DNA of 64,000 bases from the NCBI RefSeq assembly GCF_035634895.1, contig NZ_DASQCC010000010.1:1-64000 (forward strand), read 5' to 3'. The notes under the pieces are model-generated. The model did no database searches. It was not told the DNA's origin and saw only the letters and a program-made list of their open reading frames with translations. Shown here piece after piece: positions 28,619 to 37,724 of the stretch; the stretch's first letter is position 1; every line of letters begins with the position of its first letter. A program made the translations under genes and the position numbers. The stretch comes from Actinophytocola sp035634895 (GTDB lineage Bacteria > Actinomycetota > Actinomycetes > Mycobacteriales > Pseudonocardiaceae).

Positions 28619-29284
28619 ATGAAACGAACATCGACCATCAGGTGGCGGCGGTTCCTACTGATCATGGGGGCGCTGGTGATCGGCCTGACGCAGGCCGTCG
28701 CGGCGCCCACCGGCGCGACCGCCGATCCCGTCAGGAGCCCGTTCTGTTACGAGGTCACACAGAACGGTCTCATCGTCCGCGTCCTGTGCCCCCCACTGTT
28801 GGTACGCAGGATGTTCTGGCCGGGTCAGGACTGCCCGCCGTGCGGCCCGGCGATCCTCTGGCGCGAGGATCCTCTGGTACTGCCTGAAAGCGTCGAGAAC
28901 TCCATCAACCAGGGGATCGTGTCCGGACTGTCCGTGCTCGGTCAGGCGGCGGCCGCGACCAGCCAGCCGTCCCGCGACGCCTTCCGCGCCGAGGCGATGC
29001 GCATGTTCACCAACGTGGCGAGGAGCAGCCTCGGCACCCGGCTGAGCGTGCAGCAGGTCGGCCTGGCCGACCCAGTGCACAACACGTTCGATCCCACCCC
29101 GCGAGCGTGGAACTCCTGGGTCGGGGCGGCGGGCCGGAACGTCGCCGACGGGATCGCGATGTTGCAGCTGTACCTGCAGAACCCGGCCGGCGCCCCTGCG
29201 CCGGGCGTGTTGCTGGCGATGGCGGCCGCCCGGTTCGACGACGCCTACACGGGGCTCTCCGAGCAGGTGGTGATCGCGGGCTGA
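28619..29284 (+). CDS. Secreted hypothetical protein
   Basis: 221 aa; GGAAAGGG lies 11-13 bases before the ATG. Signal peptide: KRTSTIRWRRF, hydrophobic core LLIMGALVIGL, cleavage near TGATA/DP. The mature part has four Cys in CYEV, VLCPP and CPPCGP, then a helical Ala-rich C-terminal half ending in FDDAYTGLSEQ. No family recognised. It sits between two regulators on the same strand, with 132 and 98 bp gaps, so it is probably transcribed alone. Confidence 0.7.
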   Translation: MKRTSTIRWRRFLLIMGALVIGLTQAVAAPTGATADPVRSPFCYEVTQNGLIVRVLCPPLLVRRMFWPGQDCPPCGPAILWREDPLVLPESVENSINQGIVSGLSVLGQAAAATSQPSRDAFRAEAMRMFTNVARSSLGTRLSVQQVGLADPVHNTFDPTPRAWNSWVGAAGRNVADGIAMLQLYLQNPAGAPAPGVLLAMAAARFDDAYTGLSEQVVIAG

Positions 29285-29370
29285 GCGCGGCCCGGGTAGC
29301 CGGCCTGGCGTGGGCGGCCAGGCCGGCTTCCGCCGTGTGCGGAACCCTCCCCGCGGCGCGGCCGTGGCGT

Positions 29371-29376
29371 TAGGCT
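29371..29376 (+). promoter_or_regulatory. -10 element TAGGCT for a leaderless start
   Basis: TAGGCT ends seven bases before the GTG at 29383, and there is no Shine-Dalgarno sequence in between. In actinobacteria a TANNNT box at this distance indicates transcription starting at the initiation codon, that is, a leaderless mRNA. Confidence 0.55.
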
Positions 29377-29382
29377 TGGCCG

Positions 29383-31845
29383 GTGACCGGTGCGGGGCGG
29401 CAGGCGCTGGACCGGTTCGTCGCCGAGCTCAACCGGATACGGCAGCTGGCCGGTGCGCCGTCGCTGAACCGGCTCGTGGAACTGTCCGCGGCCGTCGCCG
29501 AGCGACCGCTGGCGCGCTCGACCATCAGCGACAAGCTCAACGCCAAGTCGATGCCGGAGTGGGAGTTCGTCGTCGGCTATGTGGCGGCGTGCTCGGCGCA
29601 CGCCGAGGAGACCGGTTCGCCGCTGCCGGCCGAGGTTGTCGACCTTCTGCGGTGGGACGACCTGCACTGGCAGCTGCTCCGGGACGTCGACGCCGGTCGC
29701 AGCGAGGATCGGCTCACGGTCGCGGTCCGCGCCGAGATCCACCGCAGGGCCAAGCACGGTCGGCAGCCGGACCCGCCCGCCGCCACCGAGGACGGGCCGC
29801 CGGTGCCGAAGCAGCTGCCGGCGGCCGTCCGGCACTTCGCCGGCCGGGCCGACGAGCTGATCCGCCTCACCACCGCACTGTCCGGGGACGGACCACCGGA
29901 CGGCGCCATGCCGATCGTGACCATCGGCGGCGCGGCAGGAGTCGGCAAGACGGCGCTCGCTCTGCACTGGGCGCACCAGGTCCGCGACAGCTTTCCCGAC
30001 GGGCAGCTCTACCTGAACCTGCGTGGCTTCGACCCCACCGAGCCGGCGATGAGCCCGGCCGAGGCGGTGCGGGGCCTGCTCGACGGGCTGGGCGCGCCGC
30101 CCCAGCGCATCCCGGCGGAGCTGCACGCGCAGGTCGGTCTCTACCGGAGCCTGTTGGCGGGCCGGCGGATGCTGGTCGTGCTGGACAACGCGCGTGACGC
30201 CGAGCAGGTCCGGCCGTTGCTGCCCGGCTCGTCCGACTGCCGGGTCCTGGTGACCAGCCGCAACCAGCTCGCGAGCCTGGTCGCCGCGGAGGGCGCGCAC
30301 CCGATCACCCTGAACGTGCTGTCCATGGCCGAGGCCCGGCAGCTGCTGGCCGGCCGCGTCGGGCACGACCGGGTGCACGCCGAACCCGAGGCCACCGACG
30401 AGATCATCGCCCGCTGCGTGCGGCTTCCGCTGGCGATGGTGATCGTCGCGGCCAGGGCGGCCACGCACCCGGAGTTCGCGCTGGCCGCGCTCGCCCGCGA
30501 GCTGAGCGCGGCGCACGGCTGGTTGGACGCGTTCGCGGGCGGCGACGCGGTCACCGACGTCCGGGCCGTGTTCTCGTGGTCCTACAGGATGCTCAGCGAC
30601 GCGGCGGCGCGGCTGTTCCGGCTGCTGGGCGTGCATCCCGGCCCGGATGCCGACCTGGTCGCCGCCGGGTCGCTGGCCGGCATCCCGGTCGCCGCGGCAC
30701 ACCGGCTGCTCACCGAGCTCACCCGGGCACACCTGGTCGGCGAGCACGTGCCCGGCCGCTACCTGCTGCACGACCTGCTGCGTGCCTACGCCGCGGAGCA
30801 GGCCCAGCTCCAGGAGACCGGCGAGGATCGCCGCGCGGCGCTGCGCCGGATGCTGGACGGCTACCTGCACACCGGTGTCGCGGCCGCCAGGTTCCTCGAC
30901 CCGCCGCTGGAGCCGATGACGCCGCGGCCGGCGGTGCCGGGTGCGCTCACGCACCAGATCTCCGGTCACCAGGAGGCACTGGACTGGTTCACCGCGGAGC
31001 GTGCCGTGCTGCTGGCCGCGGTCGACAGGGCCGCCGCCGAGGGGTTCGACACGCATGCCTGGCAGCTGCCGCTGACCCTGGCCACCTTTCTCTACCGCCA
31101 GGGACACTGGCTCGACTACGCCGGCACCCAGCGAACCGCCGTCGCGGCGGCGGTCGCGCTCGGCGACGTCGCCGCGCAGGCCGTCGCCCACCGCCAGCTC
31201 GGCCGCGCCTGCACGTTGCTGCGGGAGTTCGTCGAGGCGCGCGCCAACCATCAGCGGGCGCTGGCCCACTGGCGTGCCCTCGGCGACGACGCCGGTCAGG
31301 CACGCACCCACCTGGCGTTGGCCTGGGTGTGCGAGCGGCAGGAGGACTACGCCGAGGGTGTCGTCCAGGCACGGGAGTCGCTGCGGCTCATTCGCGCCAC
31401 CGGCGACCTCGCCTGGCAGGCCCGCGCGCTCAATGCGCTGGGCTGGTGCCAGACCAAGCTCGGCGACCACGAGCAGGCACTGGCGCACTGCGGCGAGGCG
31501 CTGGAGCTGTTCGGGTCACTCGGGGATCGCGACGGCGTCGCCGGCTCGCTCGACAGCCTCGGCCACATCCAGCACCACCTCGGCCGGCACGACGAGGCGG
31601 TCGCCAGGTACCGGCAGGCCGTCGAGCTGTACCGCGACCTCGGCGACCGCTACTACGAAGCCGACACGCTGCACCATCTCGGCGACACCCACGACGCCGC
31701 GGGCGACCCCGATGCCGCCGGGACGGCATGGGGCCGCGCCCTGCTGATCCTGCGCGACCTCGGGCACCCCGACGCCGCGCAGGTCCAGCACAAGCTGGAA
31801 CGCCGAAGATCCGGTGCCCTGCCACCGGATCTTCTGCGCGGGTGA
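29383..31845 (+). CDS. NB-ARC/TPR signal-transduction regulator with N-terminal HTH-like domain
   Basis: 820 aa from a leaderless GTG. N-terminal 1-110 is an XRE-like helical domain common in actinobacterial STAND proteins (RSTISDKLNAKSMPEW). Walker A GGAAGVGKTA (182-191), Walker B MLVVLDNA, and the MHD-equivalent LHDLLRAYA near 465. From about 590 come TPR repeats (ALGWCQTKLGDHEQAL, SLGHIQHHLGRHDEAV). The C-terminal half is clearly paralogous to the AfsR-like gene at 33235-36027, and the two flank a secreted protease. Ligand unknown. Confidence 0.85.
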   Translation: MTGAGRQALDRFVAELNRIRQLAGAPSLNRLVELSAAVAERPLARSTISDKLNAKSMPEWEFVVGYVAACSAHAEETGSPLPAEVVDLLRWDDLHWQLLRDVDAGRSEDRLTVAVRAEIHRRAKHGRQPDPPAATEDGPPVPKQLPAAVRHFAGRADELIRLTTALSGDGPPDGAMPIVTIGGAAGVGKTALALHWAHQVRDSFPDGQLYLNLRGFDPTEPAMSPAEAVRGLLDGLGAPPQRIPAELHAQVGLYRSLLAGRRMLVVLDNARDAEQVRPLLPGSSDCRVLVTSRNQLASLVAAEGAHPITLNVLSMAEARQLLAGRVGHDRVHAEPEATDEIIARCVRLPLAMVIVAARAATHPEFALAALARELSAAHGWLDAFAGGDAVTDVRAVFSWSYRMLSDAAARLFRLLGVHPGPDADLVAAGSLAGIPVAAAHRLLTELTRAHLVGEHVPGRYLLHDLLRAYAAEQAQLQETGEDRRAALRRMLDGYLHTGVAAARFLDPPLEPMTPRPAVPGALTHQISGHQEALDWFTAERAVLLAAVDRAAAEGFDTHAWQLPLTLATFLYRQGHWLDYAGTQRTAVAAAVALGDVAAQAVAHRQLGRACTLLREFVEARANHQRALAHWRALGDDAGQARTHLALAWVCERQEDYAEGVVQARESLRLIRATGDLAWQARALNALGWCQTKLGDHEQALAHCGEALELFGSLGDRDGVAGSLDSLGHIQHHLGRHDEAVARYRQAVELYRDLGDRYYEADTLHHLGDTHDAAGDPDAAGTAWGRALLILRDLGHPDAAQVQHKLERRRSGALPPDLLRG

Positions 31846-31856
31846 CCAGGTCACCC
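31807..31856. terminator. Two stacked hairpins spanning convergent stop codons
   Basis: AGATCCGGT (31807-31815) pairs with ACCGGATCT (31824-31832) inside the 3' end of the NB-ARC gene. Just beyond, GGGTGACC-A-GGTCACCC (31840-31856) is a perfect palindrome that contains the TGA of the plus-strand gene and the TCA (stop) of the minus-strand protease. Likely a shared bidirectional terminator. Confidence 0.6.
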
Positions 31857-33101
31857 GGTCATGAGGTGCAGATCGAAGAGCGTCGTCCGGTAGTACGCCA
31901 GGGACTCCTGCAACGGCGAGTACGTGACCCGCTGGTAGCAGGGGGTTGTCTGGGCGACTGTCCCCTGTGGACACCGGATGTCGATGTCTCCCCCGGAGAT
32001 CGTGCCCACCCCGTACACGGACGAGGGCTGGAACGCGTTGGTCGTGACCGGACCACCGCTGTCGCCGCCCGCGACCGCCACCGACCCGTCGTGGCTCGCC
32101 GCGATCACCATGGGGGCCACGGGGTAGGGCGCACCGGTCGGGGGTGTCAGGGTGATCAACGCGTTCGTGGCCTCGATCCTGAGGTTGCAGTGCGAACCAC
32201 TCACCGCACCGGACGTGCACACGTACTCGCCGACGTGGTTGCCGGCGGTCCCACCGACGGGCTTGAGCGTGTTCGAGCTCCACGCGCCCACGAAGATGCT
32301 CGCCGCGGCAGGGGCCTTGACGAGCATGATGTCCCGGCTGTCGGTGTCCTTCTCGACGGTGCCCATCGGCGCGCCGACGCTGTTGGTGACGGCGAGCCCG
32401 TCGCTGCCGCAGTGCCCGGCGGTGAGCAGGTACTGCGGGTCGGACCCACCCGGCACCCCGCTGGCCTCGACCGGCCAGCCCGTCGTGCACCGGCTGCGGC
32501 CCCCGCCGCTCGGGAAGGTGAACGTCGCCCCGCCGCTGAACGGACACCAGTCGACCTGCCGGTCGACCGGCATCAACGCGCACTGCGACGGCACGGCCAG
32601 CTCGGCCGACCGCATGTACTCACGCCGTTCGAGGTCGACGTCCACGCCCGCGTCCCGGATGGCCGGCACGGACTCGGCGGACGCCACGCTCCCGGCATAG
32701 CCGAGCCACAGCCCGCTGCCGTCCACCTTAGGTCCCACGCCGGTCACACCGGGCTCCCTGGCGAGTCGTTGCGCGACGGCCAGCAGTTCGCGCTCCGAAT
32801 GTGCCGCCGGCAGCACCCGCACGACCACCTCGCGCCGCACCTGCTCGACGGCCCGCTGGACCTCGGCCGGCAGTGTGCCGTGCCAGTACAGCGCCAGCTC
32901 GCCCTTCTCCGGTGCGAGGGAGATGCCCGCGTAGCCGTCCCCGCCCGCGCCCTCGATCAGGTCCGCGGCGGCGACCAGCCTGGTCTGGTCGGCGAGCACG
33001 TCGCCGCCGCCGGGCGCCGCGGCCACCGCCGCCGGACCACCGGCGATGCCCGAGGCCAGCAACGTCGCCACCACGGCGACGCACCATCCGGCTCGTGCCA
33101 C
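31851..33101 (-). CDS. Secreted trypsin-fold (S1) serine protease
   Basis: 416 aa from the GTG preceded by GAAAGGGGG; the frame is open 20 codons upstream without a ribosome site. Signal peptide to about AAVAAA (28). A pro-region (30-170) of alpha-lytic-protease type follows, with ELLAVAQRLAREPGV. The catalytic domain has H230 (LLTAGHC), D257 (SRDIMLV) and S348 (GGDSGGP), all intact. Cys pairs around CGS, CTSG, CNLR and CPQG suit extracytoplasmic disulfides. Substrate not deducible. The protease sits between two related regulators. Confidence 0.88.
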   Translation of the reverse strand: MARAGWCVAVVATLLASGIAGGPAAVAAAPGGGDVLADQTRLVAAADLIEGAGGDGYAGISLAPEKGELALYWHGTLPAEVQRAVEQVRREVVVRVLPAAHSERELLAVAQRLAREPGVTGVGPKVDGSGLWLGYAGSVASAESVPAIRDAGVDVDLERREYMRSAELAVPSQCALMPVDRQVDWCPFSGGATFTFPSGGGRSRCTTGWPVEASGVPGGSDPQYLLTAGHCGSDGLAVTNSVGAPMGTVEKDTDSRDIMLVKAPAAASIFVGAWSSNTLKPVGGTAGNHVGEYVCTSGAVSGSHCNLRIEATNALITLTPPTGAPYPVAPMVIAASHDGSVAVAGGDSGGPVTTNAFQPSSVYGVGTISGGDIDIRCPQGTVAQTTPCYQRVTYSPLQESLAYYRTTLFDLHLMTG

Positions 33102-33234
33102 GATGATCGCCCCCTTTCCGAGTTCTCCGGCGTTCCGGCCGGCTTTGCCAGTGCGACCCAATCGTCGGGCCGTGGCCGGGCTACCGGCGACTTCCCGGAC
33201 AGCCCAACGGAGAGGGCGACTCGGTGGAGGGGCC

Positions 33235-36027
33235 TCAGGTCCTCGGGTCGCGGTCGAGGGTGTCGAGTTCTCGCTGTGTTCGGGCGGCGTCGTCGTGGCG
33301 GCCCTGTTCCCGGTACAGGCGGTGGGCTTCGCGCAGTACCGTGCGGGCCTGTGTGAGCTGGCCGATGGCGCGGTGTGTCTGGCCCAGTGTCTCCAGCGTG
33401 TCGGCTGCCTCGAAGGCGTTGCCCAGGTCGCGGTAGAGGGCGACGGCGTTGGTGTAGTGGTCGATCGCCTGGGTGTGGCGGCCGCTGTGGTGGTCGATGT
33501 AGCCGAGGCTGTCGAGTACGGCCGCCTCGCCGTCGACGCTGTGCTGCTGCCGGTTCAGGGTGAGGGCGGCCTGGCAGTGTTCGCGGGCGGTCTCGTAGTC
33601 GCCCAGCTGCGCGGCGCACCAGCCGACCCCGTTGAGCGCGCGGGCTTCCCACATCGGCTTGTCGAGCCCGCGGTAGAGGTCCAGGGCCTGGCGCGCGTGC
33701 GCCAACGCCTGCCGGTCGTCGCCTCGTTGTGCGCAGACCATCCCGAGCTCGTTGTGGGCGTGGGCCTGCTCGGTGGGGTCGCGGTGGTGTTCGGCGATGG
33801 TGAGGGCGTGGCGCAGGTGGTGAAGCGCGTCCGCGTGGTGGTCCAGGCGGGCGTGGGCGAGGCCGAGGAGCCGGTGGGAGTGGGCATGGGCGGTGGGGTC
33901 GGGTAGGTGGACGGCGGCGTCGGCGGCGGCCTGCCAGGCGGTGAGCTGGTCGTGGCGGTGACCCCGGCGGTAGTGGAAGGTGTGCAGGCTCCAGGCCAGC
34001 CACCAGACGGCGGCGTACCGGTTGTGGGCGCCGGCGGTCTGTTGCGCGGCGAGCAGGCAGGCGTGTTCGGTGTCCAGCCAGGCCCACGCCGCCGAGGCGT
34101 CGGGCAGCGGCGGGAGGTGGGCACCGCCGGCCGGCGGGTCGAGCCGTACGGCGTGGTGTTGGGGATGGACGAGCTGGTCGGCGAGGTACGCCGTGTGGGT
34201 GTAGTGGTCGAGGACTCGGCCCAGCGCCGCCTCCCGAACCTCGGCGGGCAGGGCGTCGGCGGTGGTGGTGGCGTAGGCGCGGACGAGGTCGTGCATGGCA
34301 TAGCGGCCGCCGGCGGTGCGCTCGACGAGCGAGGCATCGATGAGCGCCTGGAGTGCCGCGTGCGCCTCGCGTTCGGCCAGGCCGGTGAGACAGACGGCGG
34401 CGGGCAGGCCGGTGTCGGGTCCGGGGGCGATGCTCAGCAGCGCGAACACCTCGCGTTGCCGGTCGGTGAGGTGGCGCAGTGACCAGGAGAGCACGGCGGG
34501 CAGGCTGGCGGTGGGATCGTCGGAGTCCAGGGCGTCCGGACCGAGGGCGCGGAGATCGGCGGCGATGTCGCGTAGCGGCAGGCGTGGATCGGCGGCGCCG
34601 CGGGCCGCGATCAGCCCCAGCGCGAGGGGAAAGCGGCCGCACAGCTCGACCAGCTCCGTGATCACCCGGGGGTCGGCGTGTGCGTGGTCGGGGCCGAGTG
34701 CGGTGGTCAGCAGGGCATGAGCCTCCGCGTCGGTGAGCACGTCCAGGTGGACCGGGCGGGCGCCGTGGCGGGCGATGAGCCCGTGGAGCTGGTTGCGGCT
34801 GGTGATCATGACCGTGCAGTGGTGGCCGCCGGGCAGCAGCGGGATGACCTGGTCGGTGGTGGCGACGTTGTCCAGCACGATGAGCATCCGTCTGTCGGCC
34901 ACCAGGCTCCGGTACGACTCGGCGCGCCGGTCGAGCTCGGCGGGCTGGTGGTCGCGGTCGACCCCCAGGGCGTCGAGGAATCCGCCGAGGACGTCGGCCG
35001 GGTGTGCCGGCCGGCCGGTGGGACTGAAGCCGTGCAGGTCGACGAACAGCTGCCCGTCGGGGAAGCGGCGCAGGTTGCGGTGTGCCCAGTGCAGGACCAA
35101 CCAGGTCTTGCCGATCCCACCCGTTCCGCCGATGGCCGAGATCAGCAGCGTGGGGGAGACCCGCTCGGTGGCGAGGGTTGCTTCGAGCCGGTCCAGCTCC
35201 CGGCGGCGGCCGACGAACGGCGCCGGCGCGCCGGGCAGTTGGCGGGGGACCGCCACCGACGTCGCCTCGGCGCCTCCTGACGCGGGGTCCAGGCACGGGT
35301 CGGCAGCCAGTATTCGTTGGTGCAGAGCCTGGAGCGCCGCGCCGAGATCCGTGCCCAACTCCGCGACCAGACGCTGTCGGAGTCGCCGGTAGTGGTCGAG
35401 GGCGTCGGCCGGGCGTCCGGCGCGGTGCAGCGCCAACATGTACTGGCCGGCGGCTCGCTCGTCCAGGGGCTGCTGCCTGGTCCGCGCCGACAGCCGTGCC
35501 ACCAGCTCCTCACCCTGGCCGGTGCGGAGCTGGGCGTCCACCAGGTCGTGCTCGGCGGCCCACCGTTCCTGCTGCCAGCGGTCGCGCTCGCCCTCCACCC
35601 ACTCGCCGCTCAACCCGGTCAGCGGTTCTCCGCGCCACAACGCGAGCGCCTCGGTCAGCAGCTCCACCGTGCGGGTGTCGTCCCCGCCGCCGCGGGCCCG
35701 GTCGCACAGGGCACGGAACCGGAGCAGGTCGACCACCTGGTCCGGTTGGTCCAGCACCAGTGTGTAGCCGTCGGAGCGGTACACGATGGCCAACCCGCCG
35801 GCCGAGGCCTTGCGCAGCCGTGAGATGTGGCTGTGCAGCGTCGCCCGCCCCCGCCGCGGGGTGTCGACGCCCCAGACCGCCCGCACCAGCCGTTCCGCCG
35901 GCAGCAGCCGGCCGGCCTCCACCGCCAACGCGGCCAGCACACACCGTTGCCGCGGGGGCCCGAGGTCCACGTCCCGCCCGTCGACCTGCGCGGTCACCTC
36001 GCCCAGCAAGGTGATCATGGCCGCCAT
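33235..36027 (-). CDS. AfsR/SARP-type regulator (OmpR-like wHTH, BTAD, NB-ARC, TPR)
   Basis: 930 aa; ATG chosen because GGGGAGG lies five bases upstream. The order is the AfsR one: winged-helix DNA-binding domain (1-95: MITLLGEVTAQVDGRDV, RATLHSHISRLRK), BTAD (100-250: RWQQERWAAEHDLVDAQLR), NB-ARC ATPase with FVGRRREL and IGGTGGIGKTW, ARC2/MHD-like MHDLVRAYA, and TPR repeats at the C-terminus. Full-length for the family. Such proteins activate secondary-metabolite or developmental genes after ATP binding; the target here is not visible, but the protease and the divergent wHTH gene are candidates. Confidence 0.92.
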   Translation of the reverse strand: MAAMITLLGEVTAQVDGRDVDLGPPRQRCVLAALAVEAGRLLPAERLVRAVWGVDTPRRGRATLHSHISRLRKASAGGLAIVYRSDGYTLVLDQPDQVVDLLRFRALCDRARGGGDDTRTVELLTEALALWRGEPLTGLSGEWVEGERDRWQQERWAAEHDLVDAQLRTGQGEELVARLSARTRQQPLDERAAGQYMLALHRAGRPADALDHYRRLRQRLVAELGTDLGAALQALHQRILAADPCLDPASGGAEATSVAVPRQLPGAPAPFVGRRRELDRLEATLATERVSPTLLISAIGGTGGIGKTWLVLHWAHRNLRRFPDGQLFVDLHGFSPTGRPAHPADVLGGFLDALGVDRDHQPAELDRRAESYRSLVADRRMLIVLDNVATTDQVIPLLPGGHHCTVMITSRNQLHGLIARHGARPVHLDVLTDAEAHALLTTALGPDHAHADPRVITELVELCGRFPLALGLIAARGAADPRLPLRDIAADLRALGPDALDSDDPTASLPAVLSWSLRHLTDRQREVFALLSIAPGPDTGLPAAVCLTGLAEREAHAALQALIDASLVERTAGGRYAMHDLVRAYATTTADALPAEVREAALGRVLDHYTHTAYLADQLVHPQHHAVRLDPPAGGAHLPPLPDASAAWAWLDTEHACLLAAQQTAGAHNRYAAVWWLAWSLHTFHYRRGHRHDQLTAWQAAADAAVHLPDPTAHAHSHRLLGLAHARLDHHADALHHLRHALTIAEHHRDPTEQAHAHNELGMVCAQRGDDRQALAHARQALDLYRGLDKPMWEARALNGVGWCAAQLGDYETAREHCQAALTLNRQQHSVDGEAAVLDSLGYIDHHSGRHTQAIDHYTNAVALYRDLGNAFEAADTLETLGQTHRAIGQLTQARTVLREAHRLYREQGRHDDAARTQRELDTLDRDPRT

Positions 36028-36158
36028 GCCCGCCTCCCCAACGCGACGTGTGCTTGCCACAGACATAGCGCGGTGACCAGGGCAATGCAGACATTCCGCA
36101 AGAACTTCACACGAACGGCCACGCATCGTGACACCCCGGGACCCCAGGGAGGAACGCG

Positions 36159-36218
36159 ATGACCGGACCACGACAGCGTCTGGACCAGCCGACCAACGCC
36201 GGCCACCCCGGCCCTTGA
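36159..36218 (+). CDS. 19-codon upstream ORF in frame with the wHTH regulator
   Basis: GGGAGG with ideal spacing precedes ATG at 36159, encoding MTGPRQRLDQPTNAGHPGP and a TGA at 36216-36218. The frame is the same as that of the regulator starting at 36237, whose own ATG has no ribosome site. Either a leader peptide that couples translation, or the original N-terminus cut off by a nonsense codon. Confidence 0.45.
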   Translation: MTGPRQRLDQPTNAGHPGP

Positions 36219-36236
36219 GCCCCGCCGGTACGACCG

Positions 36237-37223
36237 ATGCTGCGCATCCACTTCACCACCGCGGATCTCACCAGGGTGACCCTCGCCCCGCACTCGGACC
36301 CGCTGTGGGACATCGTGTTCAGTGCCTGGCGTCTGCGCGAACGCGGCTGGGCGCTGGACCACCGGCCGTGGCTGCGAGCCCTGGCGACGACGCCCCGGTC
36401 ACACGTGACGCCGGTCCATGCCGGCCGCGGCGTCCTGGGAGTGCTCGCGCCCATGGGCCCCTACTTCCCGGACTTCCTCACCCCGCCCGACGGCCGGCTC
36501 GGGCTGGCCGCCGGCCTGGACGCGCTCTGCCACACCCCGCGCCGGGAGCTGCGGGCACAGCTCGGCCGGCTCGGCGGAACGGACACCCTGCCGGTCTGGA
36601 CCGCCCCCATCGGCGACGGCGAACCAGCCGCGTTGACCGACCTCGCCGCGACGCTGCGCGCCTACCACCGGGTGGTGATCGCCTCCCACGCCGAGGTCGT
36701 CGACCGCGGCGTCGCGGCTGATCTCGCGCACCGCGTCCACCGGCTGACGTCCGGTGGTGTCGAGGCGCTCTGGGCGAGCATGTCGCCGGTCGTGCGGTGG
36801 CGTCCGCCGGTGCTCGAGGTCGACTACGCCATCGACCGCGAGCTGCGTCTCGGCGGCCGGGGACTGCGGCTCGTGCCGTCCTACTTCTGCCGCCGCACAC
36901 CCGTCTCGTTGGCGAACCCCGACCTGCCACCCGTACTCGTCTACCCCATCGCGCAGGAGTTCGCGTGGCTGCCGGTCGCCGGTGCCGGCGGGTCGCTCGA
37001 CGACCTCATCGGTGCCACCCGCGGCTCCGTGCTCCGGACGGTCGGCCCGGGTACCACCACCACGCAGATCGCCCGCCGCATCGGCATCTCGCTCGCGTCG
37101 GCGAGCCGGCACACCGCGACGCTGCGCAACGCGGGCCTGCTGCGCGGCGAACGTGACGGCACCGCCGTGCTGCACACGCTCACCCCGCTCGGGAGATCCC
37201 TGCTGGAGACAACCGGCGGCTGA
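36237..37223 (+). CDS. ArsR-like winged-helix transcriptional regulator
   Basis: 328 aa starting MLRIHFTTADL, the usual start in this actinobacterial family. The C-terminal 80 residues form a winged helix: TTTQIARRIGISLASASRHTATLRNAGLL, then a wing (RDGTAVLHTLTPLG). The N-terminal part is a conserved region of unknown function (SDPLWDIVFSAWRLRER). Divergent from the AfsR-like gene and upstream of a secreted peptidoglycan-binding protein, with a 43-bp gap, so possibly co-transcribed with it. Confidence 0.85.
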   Translation: MLRIHFTTADLTRVTLAPHSDPLWDIVFSAWRLRERGWALDHRPWLRALATTPRSHVTPVHAGRGVLGVLAPMGPYFPDFLTPPDGRLGLAAGLDALCHTPRRELRAQLGRLGGTDTLPVWTAPIGDGEPAALTDLAATLRAYHRVVIASHAEVVDRGVAADLAHRVHRLTSGGVEALWASMSPVVRWRPPVLEVDYAIDRELRLGGRGLRLVPSYFCRRTPVSLANPDLPPVLVYPIAQEFAWLPVAGAGGSLDDLIGATRGSVLRTVGPGTTTTQIARRIGISLASASRHTATLRNAGLLRGERDGTAVLHTLTPLGRSLLETTGG

Positions 37224-37266
37224 GCACCGGCCGCCGCTCTTGGAGAAAACGATGAGAGGAACAGAG

Positions 37267-37668
37267 ATGACACGCACCAGAACGATCCTGGCCACGGTCG
37301 CGCTCGCCGCCGCGGGGGTGCTCGTCACGCCGGCGAGCCCGGCCGCGGCAGTGCCCTACTGCGACATCGCGCTCGTGTGGCAGAACGCCTACGTGCCGGG
37401 CGAAAGCGCCTCCCTCCGGCCGAACTGCATGATGGCCCAGGGCGCCGGTCCGAACGGGGCGGTGCAGAACCTCCAGTACAGCCTGCGGGAATGCCACCAC
37501 ATGACCATCGCGACGGACGGGGAGTTCGGGCCCCAGACCAAGCGGGTGCTCACCGCGGTGCAGAGCAGCCTCGGCATCGCGGCCGACGGCGTGTACGGCC
37601 CGCAGACCGCGCGCGCCATGAGCCACCGCATCGTGGGTGGCGGTGGCTGCAAGCGGATCACGTTCTGA
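37267..37668 (+). CDS. Secreted peptidoglycan-binding (PGB-1) domain protein
   Basis: 133 aa; ATG at 37267 chosen for AGAGGA seven bases upstream (an ATG at 37252 lacks a ribosome site). Signal peptide MTRTRTILATVALAAAGVLV with cleavage near PAAA/VPYC. The mature part contains a single PG_binding_1 repeat pair (VQNLQYSLREC, TDGEFGPQTKRVL, ADGVYGPQTARAM) and four Cys. It probably binds cell-wall peptidoglycan; no catalytic domain is attached. Paralogous to the convergent gene at 37725-38204. Confidence 0.88.
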   Translation: MTRTRTILATVALAAAGVLVTPASPAAAVPYCDIALVWQNAYVPGESASLRPNCMMAQGAGPNGAVQNLQYSLRECHHMTIATDGEFGPQTKRVLTAVQSSLGIAADGVYGPQTARAMSHRIVGGGGCKRITF

Positions 37669-37675
37669 CCACGCG

Positions 37676-37710
37676 ACCGGGCCCGCACACCCCTCGTGTG
37701 CGGGCCCGGT
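37676..37710. terminator. Strong bidirectional terminator hairpin
   Basis: A perfect 15-bp stem, ACCGGGCCCGCACAC (37676-37690) with GTGTGCGGGCCCGGT (37696-37710), and a 5-nt loop. It lies between two convergent peptidoglycan-binding genes. Confidence 0.85.
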
Positions 37711-37724
37711 CCTCTGTGGACTCC

